Positions 1 to 7,681 of a DNA stretch of 52,823 nucleotides are shown one piece after another. The position numbers and the translations under genes were made by a program. The notes below the pieces were generated by a model that did no database searches, was not told the DNA's origin, and was given only the letters and a program-made list of their open reading frames with translations. The DNA lies in the NCBI RefSeq assembly GCF_020742345.1, contig NZ_DYXC01000092.1:1-52823 (forward strand), read 5' to 3'. Origin of the DNA: Enteractinococcus helveticum. Its GTDB lineage: Bacteria > Actinomycetota > Actinomycetes > Actinomycetales > Micrococcaceae. Position 1 is the first letter of the stretch. Each line of letters begins with the position of its first letter.

Positions 1-9
1 GGGTCTAGG

Positions 10-128
10 GTTACGGTGGTTATAGCGTGGGGGAAACGCCCGGTCCCATTCCGAACCCGGAAGCTAAGACCCACAGCGCCGATGGTACTGCACCCGGGAG
101 GGTGTGGGAGAGTAGGACACCGCCGGAC
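10..128 (+). rRNA. rrf: 5S ribosomal RNA
   Basis: The segment has the typical actinobacterial 5S core: the GTTACGG 5' end pairs with the CACCGCCGGAC 3' end, and the conserved internal stretch CCATTCCGAACCCGGAAG and the loop GATGGTACTGC are present. Length is about 119 bases, as usual. No 23S sequence is included, so this is the last gene of an rRNA operon that enters from the left edge. The exact ends are good to a few bases. Confidence 0.95.
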
Positions 129-139
129 AACATTTCATC

Positions 140-183
140 GGATGGCCCCGATCAGCACAGGTTGATCGGGGCCATCCGCCTTT
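140..183 (+). terminator. Rho-independent terminator of the rRNA operon
   Basis: A perfect 15-base inverted repeat (140-154 with 163-177) closes an 8-base loop right after 5S rRNA. The T run behind it is short (TTT at 181-183). Strength comes from the GC-rich stem; the position after the last rRNA gene supports the call. Confidence 0.85.
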
Positions 184-212
184 AACAACCACTCTGCAAT
201 AGTTATCGTTCG

Positions 213-572
213 TTATCTATTAATGACGCTCTGTCGCAGGACGGTGAGCGTGAGCACGGAATCTTCAAGTGCTGTGACTGAGTGTTTCTCAGGCGGAACG
301 GGAAACAGCTGCCCAGCAGCAATCTCCCAGGACCGGTTGTCACCATTGAGCCGTACTTTACCTTCTAGTACGTGCAGAAATCCCTCCGATGGACTCTCAT
401 GTTCGGCCATTTGTTCTCCGCTGAGTATGACCACGAGCGTTTGCCGAACACCATCCCCGCGATAGACTGTGCTGCCAGCTCGTCTTGCAACGGCAGTTTT
501 TGCTGCCTCCAGAAGTACCTCTCGTTCGTCATTCAGATCTACCAATTGGAGTTGTTCGGGTGGGTACGACAC
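213..572 (-). CDS. Single-domain cupin protein
   Basis: A 119-residue soluble protein with one predicted cupin beta-barrel. The region from about residue 55 to 95 (EHESPSEGFLHVLEGKVRLNG, then the FPVPPEKHSVTALEDS segment) follows the two-motif cupin pattern, with candidate metal ligands H58, E63 and H67 and the second-motif His of EKHSV. Such proteins may be small enzymes or ligand sensors; the substrate cannot be read from the sequence. The start is GTG with a GGAGG ribosome site seven bases upstream (visible on the minus strand around 580-584), so the start is well supported. It is a monocistronic gene convergent with the rRNA operon. Confidence 0.75.
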   Translation of the reverse strand: MSYPPEQLQLVDLNDEREVLLEAAKTAVARRAGSTVYRGDGVRQTLVVILSGEQMAEHESPSEGFLHVLEGKVRLNGDNRSWEIAAGQLFPVPPEKHSVTALEDSVLTLTVLRQSVINR

Positions 573-817
573 GATGTAACCTCCATAGCCTCGTCACTGA
601 GCCGAATCATCAAAGTGAGACCGCTGTTGTCGTGGTTACACTGTACCTGAGGCCAATCACTTGAAGTTAGTGACCATGTACTGCATAGGCTTCATTGCTC
701 CCCAGGGGTACATAGATCAAGACCGCGGTGACACAGTTTCACGCTATGGGCCATTTGACGTTCATTATTTGTATCAGGATATTTTGAATCTAGACGGTTG
801 GTGCACCAGCAGAGACA
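573..817. other. Intergenic region, no gene recognised
   Basis: About 245 bases between the cupin gene and the PLP lyase. Both flanking genes are read leftward, so this holds the promoter of the cupin gene. A reading frame across 661-849 overlaps the end of the lyase gene, has no ribosome site and shows no recognisable protein features; I do not call it. Confidence 0.5.
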
Positions 818-2038
818 TTAGCCAGCATAAACTGCGCCCAGGCGGGTAACGATTTGCTCTATGATTGCCGGGGCGGTCGCGAAATTGATTCTCAGATGTC
901 CTGCACCTGAAGCTCCCGTCGCAGCGCCGTCCGTCGCGACGACGCCACTGTGTTCAGCGGTAATATCTGCAAGGCTACGGTGCTCGGTCACAAGCGTTGC
1001 AAACTTGGCATAATTAGGTGTACTGCGTAAGTCGAGCCATGCCAAGTAGGTAGATTCGGGTTGACGGTAGCGCCCTCCGGGCAGATGGTGAGCCACGAGT
1101 TCACCGAATAGCCTACGATTGGTATCTAACTGTTGTCGTGCGGCGTCGAACCACTGTTGGCTATGCTCTAACGCGGCGATAGTGGCAACATATCCCGATG
1201 AGGCGGTCCCCATTTCGAAATGTGCTGCGTAGCGCTGCCACAGGTCCGCATCAGCAGGATTGGTGAAAATCAAACTGGCGGCTTTTGTCCCAGGGATTGA
1301 ATAGGCCTTCGTCGCTGACCACGCCGTGATCGCGACTTCTGCTGCTTGAGCACTGATTGAAGCAAATGGTGTGTGACGATGGCCATCGTAAACCAACGGC
1401 GAATGAATTTCATCAGAGAACACCCGGACTCCGTAACGTTGGGCCAATTCCGCGATGCATTCCAGCTCGGTGCGAGTGTATACCTTGCCGATGGGGTTGT
1501 GCGGATTCACGAGAACCAATAAACCACCGGCTGACATCGCGTGTTCCAAAGCCTCCCAATCAATCCGCCAGTGGTCATGAGACTCTTCAGGGGCGAGCAT
1601 ATCTACGGTCTGAATCCGACGCTGATCAGAAAAGACGTGTCGTACGAAATTCATATACGCCGGCGTCATCAACGTGATGGGCGAATCGGCGGGAGTAAAT
1701 AAACGTGCGACGACGTCGTATGCGGTCATGACATCCGAGATGGGGCGAACGCTATCGTCAGACACTTCTAAGCCAACGGTCGAGAAATATTGGCCTACAA
1801 CGCGCTGAAAACCTTCGACCAGCACCGGATCCCGGTATCCTAACGAACCATCCTCCGCCCATCGGGTCAGGGCCTGCCGTATCGGCGCCGCGGGAGCGAA
1901 GTCCATTTCTGCAACAAAACAGGGCAGCGTTTCCTGACCATGAATATGATCGGCAAACATGCTCCACTTCATCGAGCCAGAAGAGCGCAATGCAGGAATG
2001 GACAGATCGCCAAGAATCTCAGGGACATCATAAGTCAT
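818..2038 (-). CDS. patB: MalY/PatB-type PLP-dependent C-S lyase (cystathionine beta-lyase family)
   Basis: A 406-residue fold-type I PLP enzyme of the class I/II aminotransferase superfamily, MalY/PatB branch. Seen: an N-terminal WSMFADHIHG and AEMDFAPAAPIR segment characteristic of this branch, the substrate/cofactor motif NPHNPIGKVYT, VFSDEIHSPLVYDG for the cofactor-ring aspartate, and the Schiff-base lysine in SATKAYSIPG at about residue 239. Family members cleave cystathionine or cysteine conjugates to pyruvate, ammonia and a thiol; some act as regulators (E. coli MalY). The length is normal. The ATG at 2038 lies six bases behind a TAGGCT -10-like element and lacks a clear ribosome site. 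It is divergent from the class V aminotransferase at 2147. The gene symbol follows the family and is not proven orthology. Confidence 0.82.
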   Translation of the reverse strand: MTYDVPEILGDLSIPALRSSGSMKWSMFADHIHGQETLPCFVAEMDFAPAAPIRQALTRWAEDGSLGYRDPVLVEGFQRVVGQYFSTVGLEVSDDSVRPISDVMTAYDVVARLFTPADSPITLMTPAYMNFVRHVFSDQRRIQTVDMLAPEESHDHWRIDWEALEHAMSAGGLLVLVNPHNPIGKVYTRTELECIAELAQRYGVRVFSDEIHSPLVYDGHRHTPFASISAQAAEVAITAWSATKAYSIPGTKAASLIFTNPADADLWQRYAAHFEMGTASSGYVATIAALEHSQQWFDAARQQLDTNRRLFGELVAHHLPGGRYRQPESTYLAWLDLRSTPNYAKFATLVTEHRSLADITAEHSGVVATDGAATGASGAGHLRINFATAPAIIEQIVTRLGAVYAG

Positions 2039-2044
2039 GCGTTC

Positions 2045-2050
2045 AGCCTA
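2045..2050 (-). promoter_or_regulatory. -10-like element 6 bases before the PatB start (possible leaderless mRNA)
   Basis: TAGGCT on the minus strand is followed by six bases and then the ATG of the PLP lyase. No Shine-Dalgarno sequence lies between. This is the spacing expected when transcription starts at or beside the start codon. No good -35 hexamer is seen. Confidence 0.4.
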
Positions 2051-2132
2051 TCGATCCTTGCTTAGTATTGACTAGGAGTAACGCAATAATCGCGGGAGAA
2101 CATCGAATATACCCACGAGACAGCGCTGAGCC

Positions 2133-2138
2133 TAGACT
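2133..2138 (+). promoter_or_regulatory. -10-like element 8 bases before the class V aminotransferase start
   Basis: TAGACT is followed by eight bases and the ATG at 2147, with no ribosome site in between. The layout suggests a leaderless or nearly leaderless transcript divergent from the PLP lyase gene. Confidence 0.4.
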
Positions 2139-2146
2139 GTGGAACT

Positions 2147-3262
2147 ATGACTGAAAATTCTGTGTTTGAAAGCCCAATTGTTGGTCGCCAATTATTTGGT
2201 CCCGGACCGTGTAATCCGTATCCTGAAGCCCATTTGGCCTTGAGTTTACCGTTGCTTGGGCATCTCGATCCCGCCTTTATCGACTCCATGGATGCCACCA
2301 GTGAAATGTTACGTCAGGTGTGGGGTACACGAAACCAGCGCACCATCCCGCTGTCAGCCACCGGTTCTGCTGGAATGGAAGCTGCCTTCGTCAACACCGT
2401 ACATCCCGGTGACGTCGTCGTGGTCGCCGTCAACGGGCTCTTTGGCGAACGGATGGTTGATGTTGCGGGTCGTCACGGCGCCGACGTGATCGCGGTTGAA
2501 CACGAATATGGCACACCCGTTGACGTCGAACGCGTGATTACCGCCCACCCAAATCCCAAAATTATCGCCGCGGTGCATGCAGAAACCTCGACTGGCGTCG
2601 TCTCGGATATTCAGGCGCTGGGCGAGAATAAGGGTGACGCCTTGCTGCTGGCCGACTGTGTAACCTCGATTGGCGGTATGGACATACAGCTTGATGACTG
2701 GGGTGTTGACTTGGCGTATGCAGGGTCACAAAAATGTCTAGGGGTTGCCCCTGGACTGGCACCGTTTACCATTTCTGACCGGGCGTTTGAACGCCGCGTT
2801 GAAAAGCCGTCGAACTGGTACCTGGATCTGAATCTTTTGGGCGGGTATGCAACCGGGACAACCGGCGGGCAACGTACTTATCACCACACTGCCCCAACTG
2901 GAATGGTGGTGTCATTGAAAGCGGGGCTAGAACGGATATTTGCTGAGGGCTTGCAGAATGTTTACGCACGTCATGCCACCGCAGGACAGGTATTACAGGA
3001 TGGCCTTGAAGCCATGGGTCTAACCTTGTTCGCCGAAGAAGGTTCGCGTCTAGCCCAGCTGACCACAGTCAAGGTTCCCGATGGCGTTGATTCAGCTGCC
3101 GTACGTAATTACTTGATGAGTAAATACAATTTAGAAATCGGTGCCGGTACCGGTGCCTATGCGGCCAAGATTTGGCGCATTGGGATGATGGGGCACAATG
3201 CCACTGAAGCCAACGCCAACCTGCTGCTTGCGGCATTAAAAGACGCATTAGACAATGCCTAA
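2147..3262 (+). CDS. Class V aminotransferase (serine-pyruvate / alanine-glyoxylate type)
   Basis: A 371-residue PLP enzyme. The N-terminal GPGPCNPYPEAHLALSLPLLGH segment is the hallmark of the alanine-glyoxylate / serine-glyoxylate / aspartate aminotransferase branch of class V. Further signs are SATGSAGMEAA, VHAETSTGVVSD, LLLADCVTSIGG for the cofactor-ring aspartate, and the Schiff-base lysine in GSQKCLGVAPG at about residue 195. These enzymes move an amino group from alanine or serine to glyoxylate or pyruvate; the exact pair is not decidable here. The length is normal and the C-terminal IGMMGHNA motif is intact. It is divergent from the PatB-like lyase, and a shared intergenic region of about 108 bases holds both promoters. 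Confidence 0.85.
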   Translation: MTENSVFESPIVGRQLFGPGPCNPYPEAHLALSLPLLGHLDPAFIDSMDATSEMLRQVWGTRNQRTIPLSATGSAGMEAAFVNTVHPGDVVVVAVNGLFGERMVDVAGRHGADVIAVEHEYGTPVDVERVITAHPNPKIIAAVHAETSTGVVSDIQALGENKGDALLLADCVTSIGGMDIQLDDWGVDLAYAGSQKCLGVAPGLAPFTISDRAFERRVEKPSNWYLDLNLLGGYATGTTGGQRTYHHTAPTGMVVSLKAGLERIFAEGLQNVYARHATAGQVLQDGLEAMGLTLFAEEGSRLAQLTTVKVPDGVDSAAVRNYLMSKYNLEIGAGTGAYAAKIWRIGMMGHNATEANANLLLAALKDALDNA

Positions 3263-3289
3263 GCGTACGTAGCCGCCTGCTTGAAAGGA

Positions 3290-3317
3290 GCTGGGACCGG
3301 CAACTGCCGGTCCCAGC
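3290..3317. terminator. Bidirectional hairpin between convergent genes
   Basis: A perfect 13-base inverted repeat (3290-3302 with 3305-3317) sits between the convergent aminotransferase and malic enzyme genes. The loop is only two bases as drawn and there is no T run, so termination in both directions is inferred from the strong stem and position. Confidence 0.6.
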
Positions 3318-3335
3318 GACGTTGATAGTTGAAGA

Positions 3336-4766
3336 CTAGAAGTCGATGTCGTCTTGGGTCTCAACCGTGGCTGGTGTGATGCCATTGCGTTCTGCGACCT
3401 CGGCCACGGCAGCAGCGACGGCTGGTGCGACGCGTTGGTTAAACACCGACGGGATGACATAGCTTGGGTTCAGCTCGTCTTCCGTGATGGTTTCGGCAAT
3501 TGCACCGGCAGCGGCAACCAGCATATCTTCGGTGATATCAGACGCCCCGGCATCCAAGAGGCCACGGAACAGCCCCGGGAAGGCGAGCACGTTGTTAATC
3601 TGATTCGGGAAATCGGAACGACCGGTCGCGACAACAGCAGCGTGCTTGGAAGCCTCGGTCGGTAGGATTTCCGGGTCGGGGTTGGCCATGGCAAATATGA
3701 TGGAGTCCTTGTTCATGTTGGCCACGTCATCAGCATCAATGAGGTTGGGTGCGGACACCCCGATAAAGACGTCAGCGCCAACCATGGCCTGTTTTAGGCT
3801 GCCGGAGAAACCTTCGGTGTTGGTATTGTCGGCCAGCCACTGACGGTGCTCATCACGCTGGCTGGTATTTGGTTCCAAGACACCGTCGCGGCCAGCAGCC
3901 ATGATGTGTTTGGCACCGGAAGCCTTAAGCAATCGGATGATGGCATGACCGGCAGCTCCGACGCCAGAAACAACGATACGGACATCTTCGATCTTCTTGT
4001 TGACGACTTTCAGCGCGTTATTCAATGCGGCTTGGGTAACAATTGCGGTTCCGTGTTGGTCATCGTGGAATACGGGGATGTCAAGTTCTTCACGGAGCCG
4101 AGCTTCGATTTCAAAGCACCGTGGAGCAGAAATATCTTCCAGGTTGATACCACCGTAAGCCGGAGCCAACGCTTTGACGATCTGGATGATTTCTTCGGTG
4201 TCTTTGGTATCGAGTGCAACAGGCCAGGCGTCGACATTGGCGAACTGTTTGAATAGGACTGCTTTACCCTCCATGACTGGCATTGCAGCGGCTGGACCGA
4301 TATCACCTAGACCCAAGACGGCGGTGCCATCAGTGACCACAGCAATGGTGTTGCGCTTGATGGTCAATTCACGGGCGCGAACCGGGTCCGTGGCAATGGC
4401 TTTGCAAACACGCGCCACACCCGGGGTATAGGCGCGAGAGAGATCATCGCGGTTGCGTACATGAACTTTCGAAACCGTCTGTAGCTTTCCGCCCTGGTGC
4501 ATGTGGAAGGTGCGGTCAGACAGACTGAGCACTTCGAATCCTTCTACGGCTTCGATGGCGTCTTTGACTTGGCGGCTATGTTCTCTGCCTCGAGTGTTAC
4601 ACGTCAGGTTGATGATGTTGGATACGTGGCTGGCGTCAACAATATCCAACGCGGTGATCGCAGCACCGGCCTCGGCAACTACAGCGGTCAGATCGCTGGT
4701 AGCGGTGAACGTCGTGGGGGCCTGGACTTTGACAATGATCGAATATCCGGGGCTAGGTGTTGCCAT
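3336..4766 (-). CDS. NAD(P)-dependent malic enzyme with N-terminal ACT domain
   Basis: A 476-residue cytosolic enzyme that oxidatively decarboxylates malate to pyruvate. Domains: an ACT-like regulatory domain at about residues 8-80, the malic N-terminal catalytic domain from about 95 (SRAYTPGVARVCKAI with the catalytic Tyr, and VTDGTAVLGLGDIG), the metal-binding FHDDQHGTAIV at about 235-245, and a Rossmann NAD-binding domain (VVSGVGAAGHAI). The N-terminal ACT fusion is common in actinobacterial malic enzymes and suggests allosteric control by a small ligand. The ATG is preceded by AAGGAG on the minus strand. With pyruvate carboxylase at 24579 the window encodes both directions of C3-C4 exchange. 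Cofactor preference (NAD or NADP) is not decided here. Confidence 0.92.
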   Translation of the reverse strand: MATPSPGYSIIVKVQAPTTFTATSDLTAVVAEAGAAITALDIVDASHVSNIINLTCNTRGREHSRQVKDAIEAVEGFEVLSLSDRTFHMHQGGKLQTVSKVHVRNRDDLSRAYTPGVARVCKAIATDPVRARELTIKRNTIAVVTDGTAVLGLGDIGPAAAMPVMEGKAVLFKQFANVDAWPVALDTKDTEEIIQIVKALAPAYGGINLEDISAPRCFEIEARLREELDIPVFHDDQHGTAIVTQAALNNALKVVNKKIEDVRIVVSGVGAAGHAIIRLLKASGAKHIMAAGRDGVLEPNTSQRDEHRQWLADNTNTEGFSGSLKQAMVGADVFIGVSAPNLIDADDVANMNKDSIIFAMANPDPEILPTEASKHAAVVATGRSDFPNQINNVLAFPGLFRGLLDAGASDITEDMLVAAAGAIAETITEDELNPSYVIPSVFNQRVAPAVAAAVAEVAERNGITPATVETQDDIDF

Positions 4767-4795
4767 GTTTGAATGAACTCCTTGAACAGGTAATA

Positions 4796-4822
4796 AGCAG
4801 AGACATAACGAAAGGCTCTGCT
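4796..4822 (-). promoter_or_regulatory. Hairpin in the leader of the malic enzyme gene
   Basis: AGCAGAG and CTCTGCT form a perfect 7-base stem with a 13-base loop about 15 bases upstream of the AAGGAG ribosome site of the malic enzyme gene. There is no T run, so it is not an obvious terminator. A role in mRNA stability or translation is only a guess. Confidence 0.3.
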
Positions 4823-5300
4823 TTGTGATAATTGAACGAGCGGCTCGTGTGCACTACCTGGCGATCATGGGGTATATGACGACAGCACATGCAGCGGCAC
4901 TGGCCTGGGTAAAGGCTCAAAGGCCACATGATTTGGAGTTGTCAGAATACCACGCCAGGTCAAGGGCCCGATGAGACTTCAGACTTATTGAGCCAGGGAT
5001 GCGAAATTCTACCAAAACCCTAGTAATTGGTCGTGAGTTATATTACAGTGGGCGTTTATCGGAGCTTCGAAGATGCAGCATCTGATACTGATCTCGCCGG
5101 ATACACTCTCCGCCCACACGGTGGAAGTGGCGTAGGCTTCAGCTGCCGACTCTGCCATAACCTCGCAGACGCTCTGCAAGATTTCGGTCTAACCATCGTC
5201 CGAAGTTGTTGCTACCCGTCGACCTTATAACGGGTTCCCACAGACCAGTTCCTTTTTCATTCGGCGCTTGTGACGCGCTCGAGGTCTTTGAGGAGACATC

Positions 5301-5474
5301 ATGACTTCAGTTCCAAAATCATCCCCGCATCCAACACCTCTGACTCCCTCGCAACAATCGTTGGCGAATTTTCCTGTCGGGGGACTGGATCCAGACTTTG
5401 TAGTCGAAGGATCCGTCAGGCCGAAAATTTGTGCTCTTCCTGTGGTTGGCAAACTGCTGCCACAATGTAAGTAA
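5301..5474 (+). CDS. Possible small hypothetical protein, 57 residues
   Basis: An ATG frame of 57 codons with a good ribosome site (GAGGAG, seven bases before the start). The product would be proline and serine rich in its first half, with a C-terminal half containing PKICALPVVGKLLPQCK, whose two cysteines and hydrophobic stretch are notable. I recognise no family. The ribosome site is the only positive evidence; codon use is not clearly coding. It could equally be a remnant of a larger gene or chance. Confidence 0.3.
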   Translation: MTSVPKSSPHPTPLTPSQQSLANFPVGGLDPDFVVEGSVRPKICALPVVGKLLPQCK

Positions 5475-5612
5475 GTCATTGCTGTTGGCGAAGGACGCCG
5501 TCAACGGTCAAAATCCAGCGGGCTTTGTGGGGAACAGTTGTAGGATAGTGGCAGTATATTGACCTGCTTGTACCCTAAACAGGCGCAACGTTGACCCAAG
5601 GACGTAACAGCT

Positions 5613-6698
5613 TTGACCGACAGCACTCAAAACCAGCCGAAGGATCGCGACGATTCCCCACGTGAGGAACGTTCGGATCGTCGAGATGCACCCCGCGATC
5701 GGCAACAGCGTGACCGCGGACCTAGCTTCGGTAAGGGGCGGCAGCGCGGTCAGCAGCGTGATGGTGACCGTCATGGGGGAAGCCGAAGCCGGGATGAACG
5801 TCGTGGTCGCGGTAAAGGGCCACGGAAATTCGATGGCAAACCGCGTCGTCGTGAGGATCGTCCAGAACACGCGGAACGCACCCCGCCACCGCACAACCCA
5901 GCCGACCTACGTTCAGCGAACCGTCCAGAGCGTGGACGCTCTCCGGATATCGATCCCGATGTGACCGGTAGTGAACTGGATAAAAGTGTGCAACGGGAAC
6001 TGGGCGCGCTCGACGAACAGAACCGCCCCTGGGTGCAGAAGCACCTGGTCATGGCTGGCCGATTGATGGAAGAGGATCCTGAACTAGCGTTTGCACATGC
6101 GCTTGCGGCATCTCGACGAGGCGGTCGACTCGGTGTTGTGCGTGAAGCCGCCGGGATGACGGCCTATGCTGCGGGCAAGTTCTCAGAAGCCCTTCGGGAA
6201 TTTCGTACCTACCGCCGAATTTCAGGCGATAACGCGCATCTGCCAGAGATGGTGGACTCAGAACGAGCATTGGGCCGCATTGAAAAAGCACTCGAAATGG
6301 CAGCCGAGGCACCCCTCGATAAACTGCCGGTCACGTCTCGGGTCGAATTGGCCATCGTGGTTGCCGGCATTCATCTAGACCAGGACAACGCCGAACAAGC
6401 AGTCAAGGCGTTGGAAATTCCAGAACTCAACCCGCGTCGCGGATTTTCCTATTCACCGCGCCTCTTTAATGCTTACGCTCAGGCACTCGAGGGCGCAGGG
6501 CGAACGACTGAAGCCCGCAAATGGGCGAATCTAGCCATCAGGGCAGAACGTGCGTTAGGTTTGAATGTTGAGCCCGAACCAGAAATCTTTGATGTCGCGG
6601 AAGAAGAGGAGGAAACGACTCCTTCGGTTCGTGCGCGCGACGTCATACCTCCGGCAGCTTCCAAAGAGGAAACAGGTGCTCAAGGCGGCGAAAGTTAG
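5613..6698 (+). CDS. Actinobacterial helical-repeat protein with basic RG-rich N-terminal tail (Rv1691-like)
   Basis: A 361-residue protein with two parts. Residues 1 to about 115 are a strongly charged, low-complexity tail full of Arg, Asp, Gly and Gln (repeated RDR, RRD and RGRGKG clusters), expected to be disordered and able to bind nucleic acid. Residues about 120-320 are alpha-helical and TPR-like (for example AGRLMEEDPELAFAHALAAS, YAAGKFSEALREFRTYRRI). The last 40 residues are acidic. The start is TTG, with AAGGA about ten bases upstream. It heads the operon that continues with the HAD phosphatase, TlyA and NAD kinase, the same position as Rv1691 in M. tuberculosis. The function is unknown; an RNA- or ribosome-linked scaffold role is my inference from the tail and the neighbours. 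Confidence 0.75.
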   Translation: MTDSTQNQPKDRDDSPREERSDRRDAPRDRQQRDRGPSFGKGRQRGQQRDGDRHGGSRSRDERRGRGKGPRKFDGKPRRREDRPEHAERTPPPHNPADLRSANRPERGRSPDIDPDVTGSELDKSVQRELGALDEQNRPWVQKHLVMAGRLMEEDPELAFAHALAASRRGGRLGVVREAAGMTAYAAGKFSEALREFRTYRRISGDNAHLPEMVDSERALGRIEKALEMAAEAPLDKLPVTSRVELAIVVAGIHLDQDNAEQAVKALEIPELNPRRGFSYSPRLFNAYAQALEGAGRTTEARKWANLAIRAERALGLNVEPEPEIFDVAEEEEETTPSVRARDVIPPAASKEETGAQGGES

Positions 6699-6701
6699 TC
6701 C

Positions 6702-7529
6702 GTGACGACGTTTTTTAATGGGTACGACGGCCTGCTATGCGATCTCGATGGTGTCGTGTATGCAGGTTCACAGCCGATTGATCGAGCCGTCACTACACTC
6801 AACACACTCATAAACGCAGGGATACCGGTCGCATTTGTCACGAATAATGCTTCTAAAGCAGCCAGCGAGGTCGCAGAGCGACTCGTTGAGCTTGGTGTGA
6901 ACACTGATACTGAGCATGTGATGACCTCGGCCCAAGCTGTTGTGAATCTGCTTTCTGCAGACTATCGCAGTGATGCCGGTCCGGTTCTGGTTACGGGCTC
7001 ACCGCAATTGACCGAACAGGTCCAAGCCGCAGGCTTCGAGGTCACCCAGGTTGCTGCTGACGAACCGCAAGTTGTTGTGCAAGGCTTCAACCCCAAACTG
7101 GGATGGAATGATCTGGCACAAGCCAGTTTTGCCATACAGCGTGGAGCAGGATGGTTGGCAACAAATCTTGACCTAACGATCCCGCTGAGTGAAGGGATCG
7201 CTCCTGGTAATGGATCGCTAGTCAATACCGTCGCTCAGGCAACAGGAACGCGACCTGAGATTGCTGCAGGAAAGCCGGCCCCGGTCATGTTCACGACGAT
7301 GGCTCAGAGACTTTCTATGATCAGACCTCTGGTCGTTGGGGATCGGTTAGATACTGATGTTCTTGGTGCTGCAAACGCTGGATTTGATGGTGCGCTGGTA
7401 GAGACCGGAATCCACCGGCGCCAAGATATTGACGCCCATCGAACGGTCGTGACACCGGCCTGGGTGCTGCCGGATCTCGGAGCGTTACTTGAAGAACCCC
7501 TCGATGATTATTGGAGTCGCGATGCGTGA
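6702..7529 (+). CDS. HAD-superfamily phosphatase, class IIA (NagD/PGP-like)
   Basis: A 275-residue hydrolase of the haloacid dehalogenase superfamily, subclass IIA. Motif I is DLDGVVYAG (catalytic Asp near residue 15), motif II is the FVTNNAS segment near residue 47, and motifs III/IV are the GKPAPVMF lysine and VVGDRLDTDVLGA in the C-terminal half. Class IIA members dephosphorylate phosphoglycolate, nucleotides, glycerol phosphate or pyridoxal phosphate; the substrate is not clear here. The GTG start lies three bases after the preceding stop, so the two are translationally coupled. The position equals Rv1692, which has been described as a glycerol-3-phosphate phosphatase. Confidence 0.88.
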   Translation: MTTFFNGYDGLLCDLDGVVYAGSQPIDRAVTTLNTLINAGIPVAFVTNNASKAASEVAERLVELGVNTDTEHVMTSAQAVVNLLSADYRSDAGPVLVTGSPQLTEQVQAAGFEVTQVAADEPQVVVQGFNPKLGWNDLAQASFAIQRGAGWLATNLDLTIPLSEGIAPGNGSLVNTVAQATGTRPEIAAGKPAPVMFTTMAQRLSMIRPLVVGDRLDTDVLGAANAGFDGALVETGIHRRQDIDAHRTVVTPAWVLPDLGALLEEPLDDYWSRDA

Positions 7530-7677
7530 CGTGCAGAACTTGTCAGCCGAGGTTGCCGAACAGTTAGCTGATGTTCATGAGCTTTCACCCGCTGATGAAC
7601 TCGCCACGTATGAGCGCTTACTGACTGAACTGACGGAGCTGCTCAACGCTCCTGAAGAACACGGACCCGGAGACTAA
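7522..7677 (+). CDS. Small conserved acidic protein (Rv1693-like), 51 residues
   Basis: A 51-residue acidic, mainly alpha-helical protein (MRDVQNLSAEVAEQLADV..., ATYERLLTELTELLNAPEE). The ATG at 7522 overlaps the stop of the phosphatase gene and has GGAG seven bases before it; an upstream in-frame ATG at 7489 would put 11 more codons inside the phosphatase gene and is less likely. A small ORF at the same place, between the HAD phosphatase and tlyA, exists in mycobacteria. No function is known. A partner role for TlyA or the phosphatase is possible. Confidence 0.7.
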   Translation: MRDVQNLSAEVAEQLADVHELSPADELATYERLLTELTELLNAPEEHGPGD

Positions 7678-7681
7678 CAGA

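Larger units (their letters stand above)
4775..5600. other. Long intergenic region with at most one very small ORF
   Basis: About 840 bases between the malic enzyme gene (leftward) and the RG-rich protein gene (rightward). It must hold both promoters, but it is much longer than other gaps here. A 7-base stem hairpin (4796-4802 with 4816-4822) lies in the malic enzyme leader. I see no tRNA, rRNA or conserved protein. The reading frames at 5027-5230 and 5225-5479 (minus) lack ribosome sites and recognisable features. The only plausible ORF is at 5301-5474. It could be a decayed gene or house an unannotated RNA. Confidence 0.5.

Noticed and set aside
661..849. 62-codon plus-strand frame beside the PLP lyase gene
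   Set aside because: No ribosome site, overlap with the lyase stop, and no coding character.
5508..5894. Minus-strand frame over the start of the RG-rich protein gene
   Set aside because: It is a Thr/Leu-rich antisense shadow of Arg/Asp/Gly codons.
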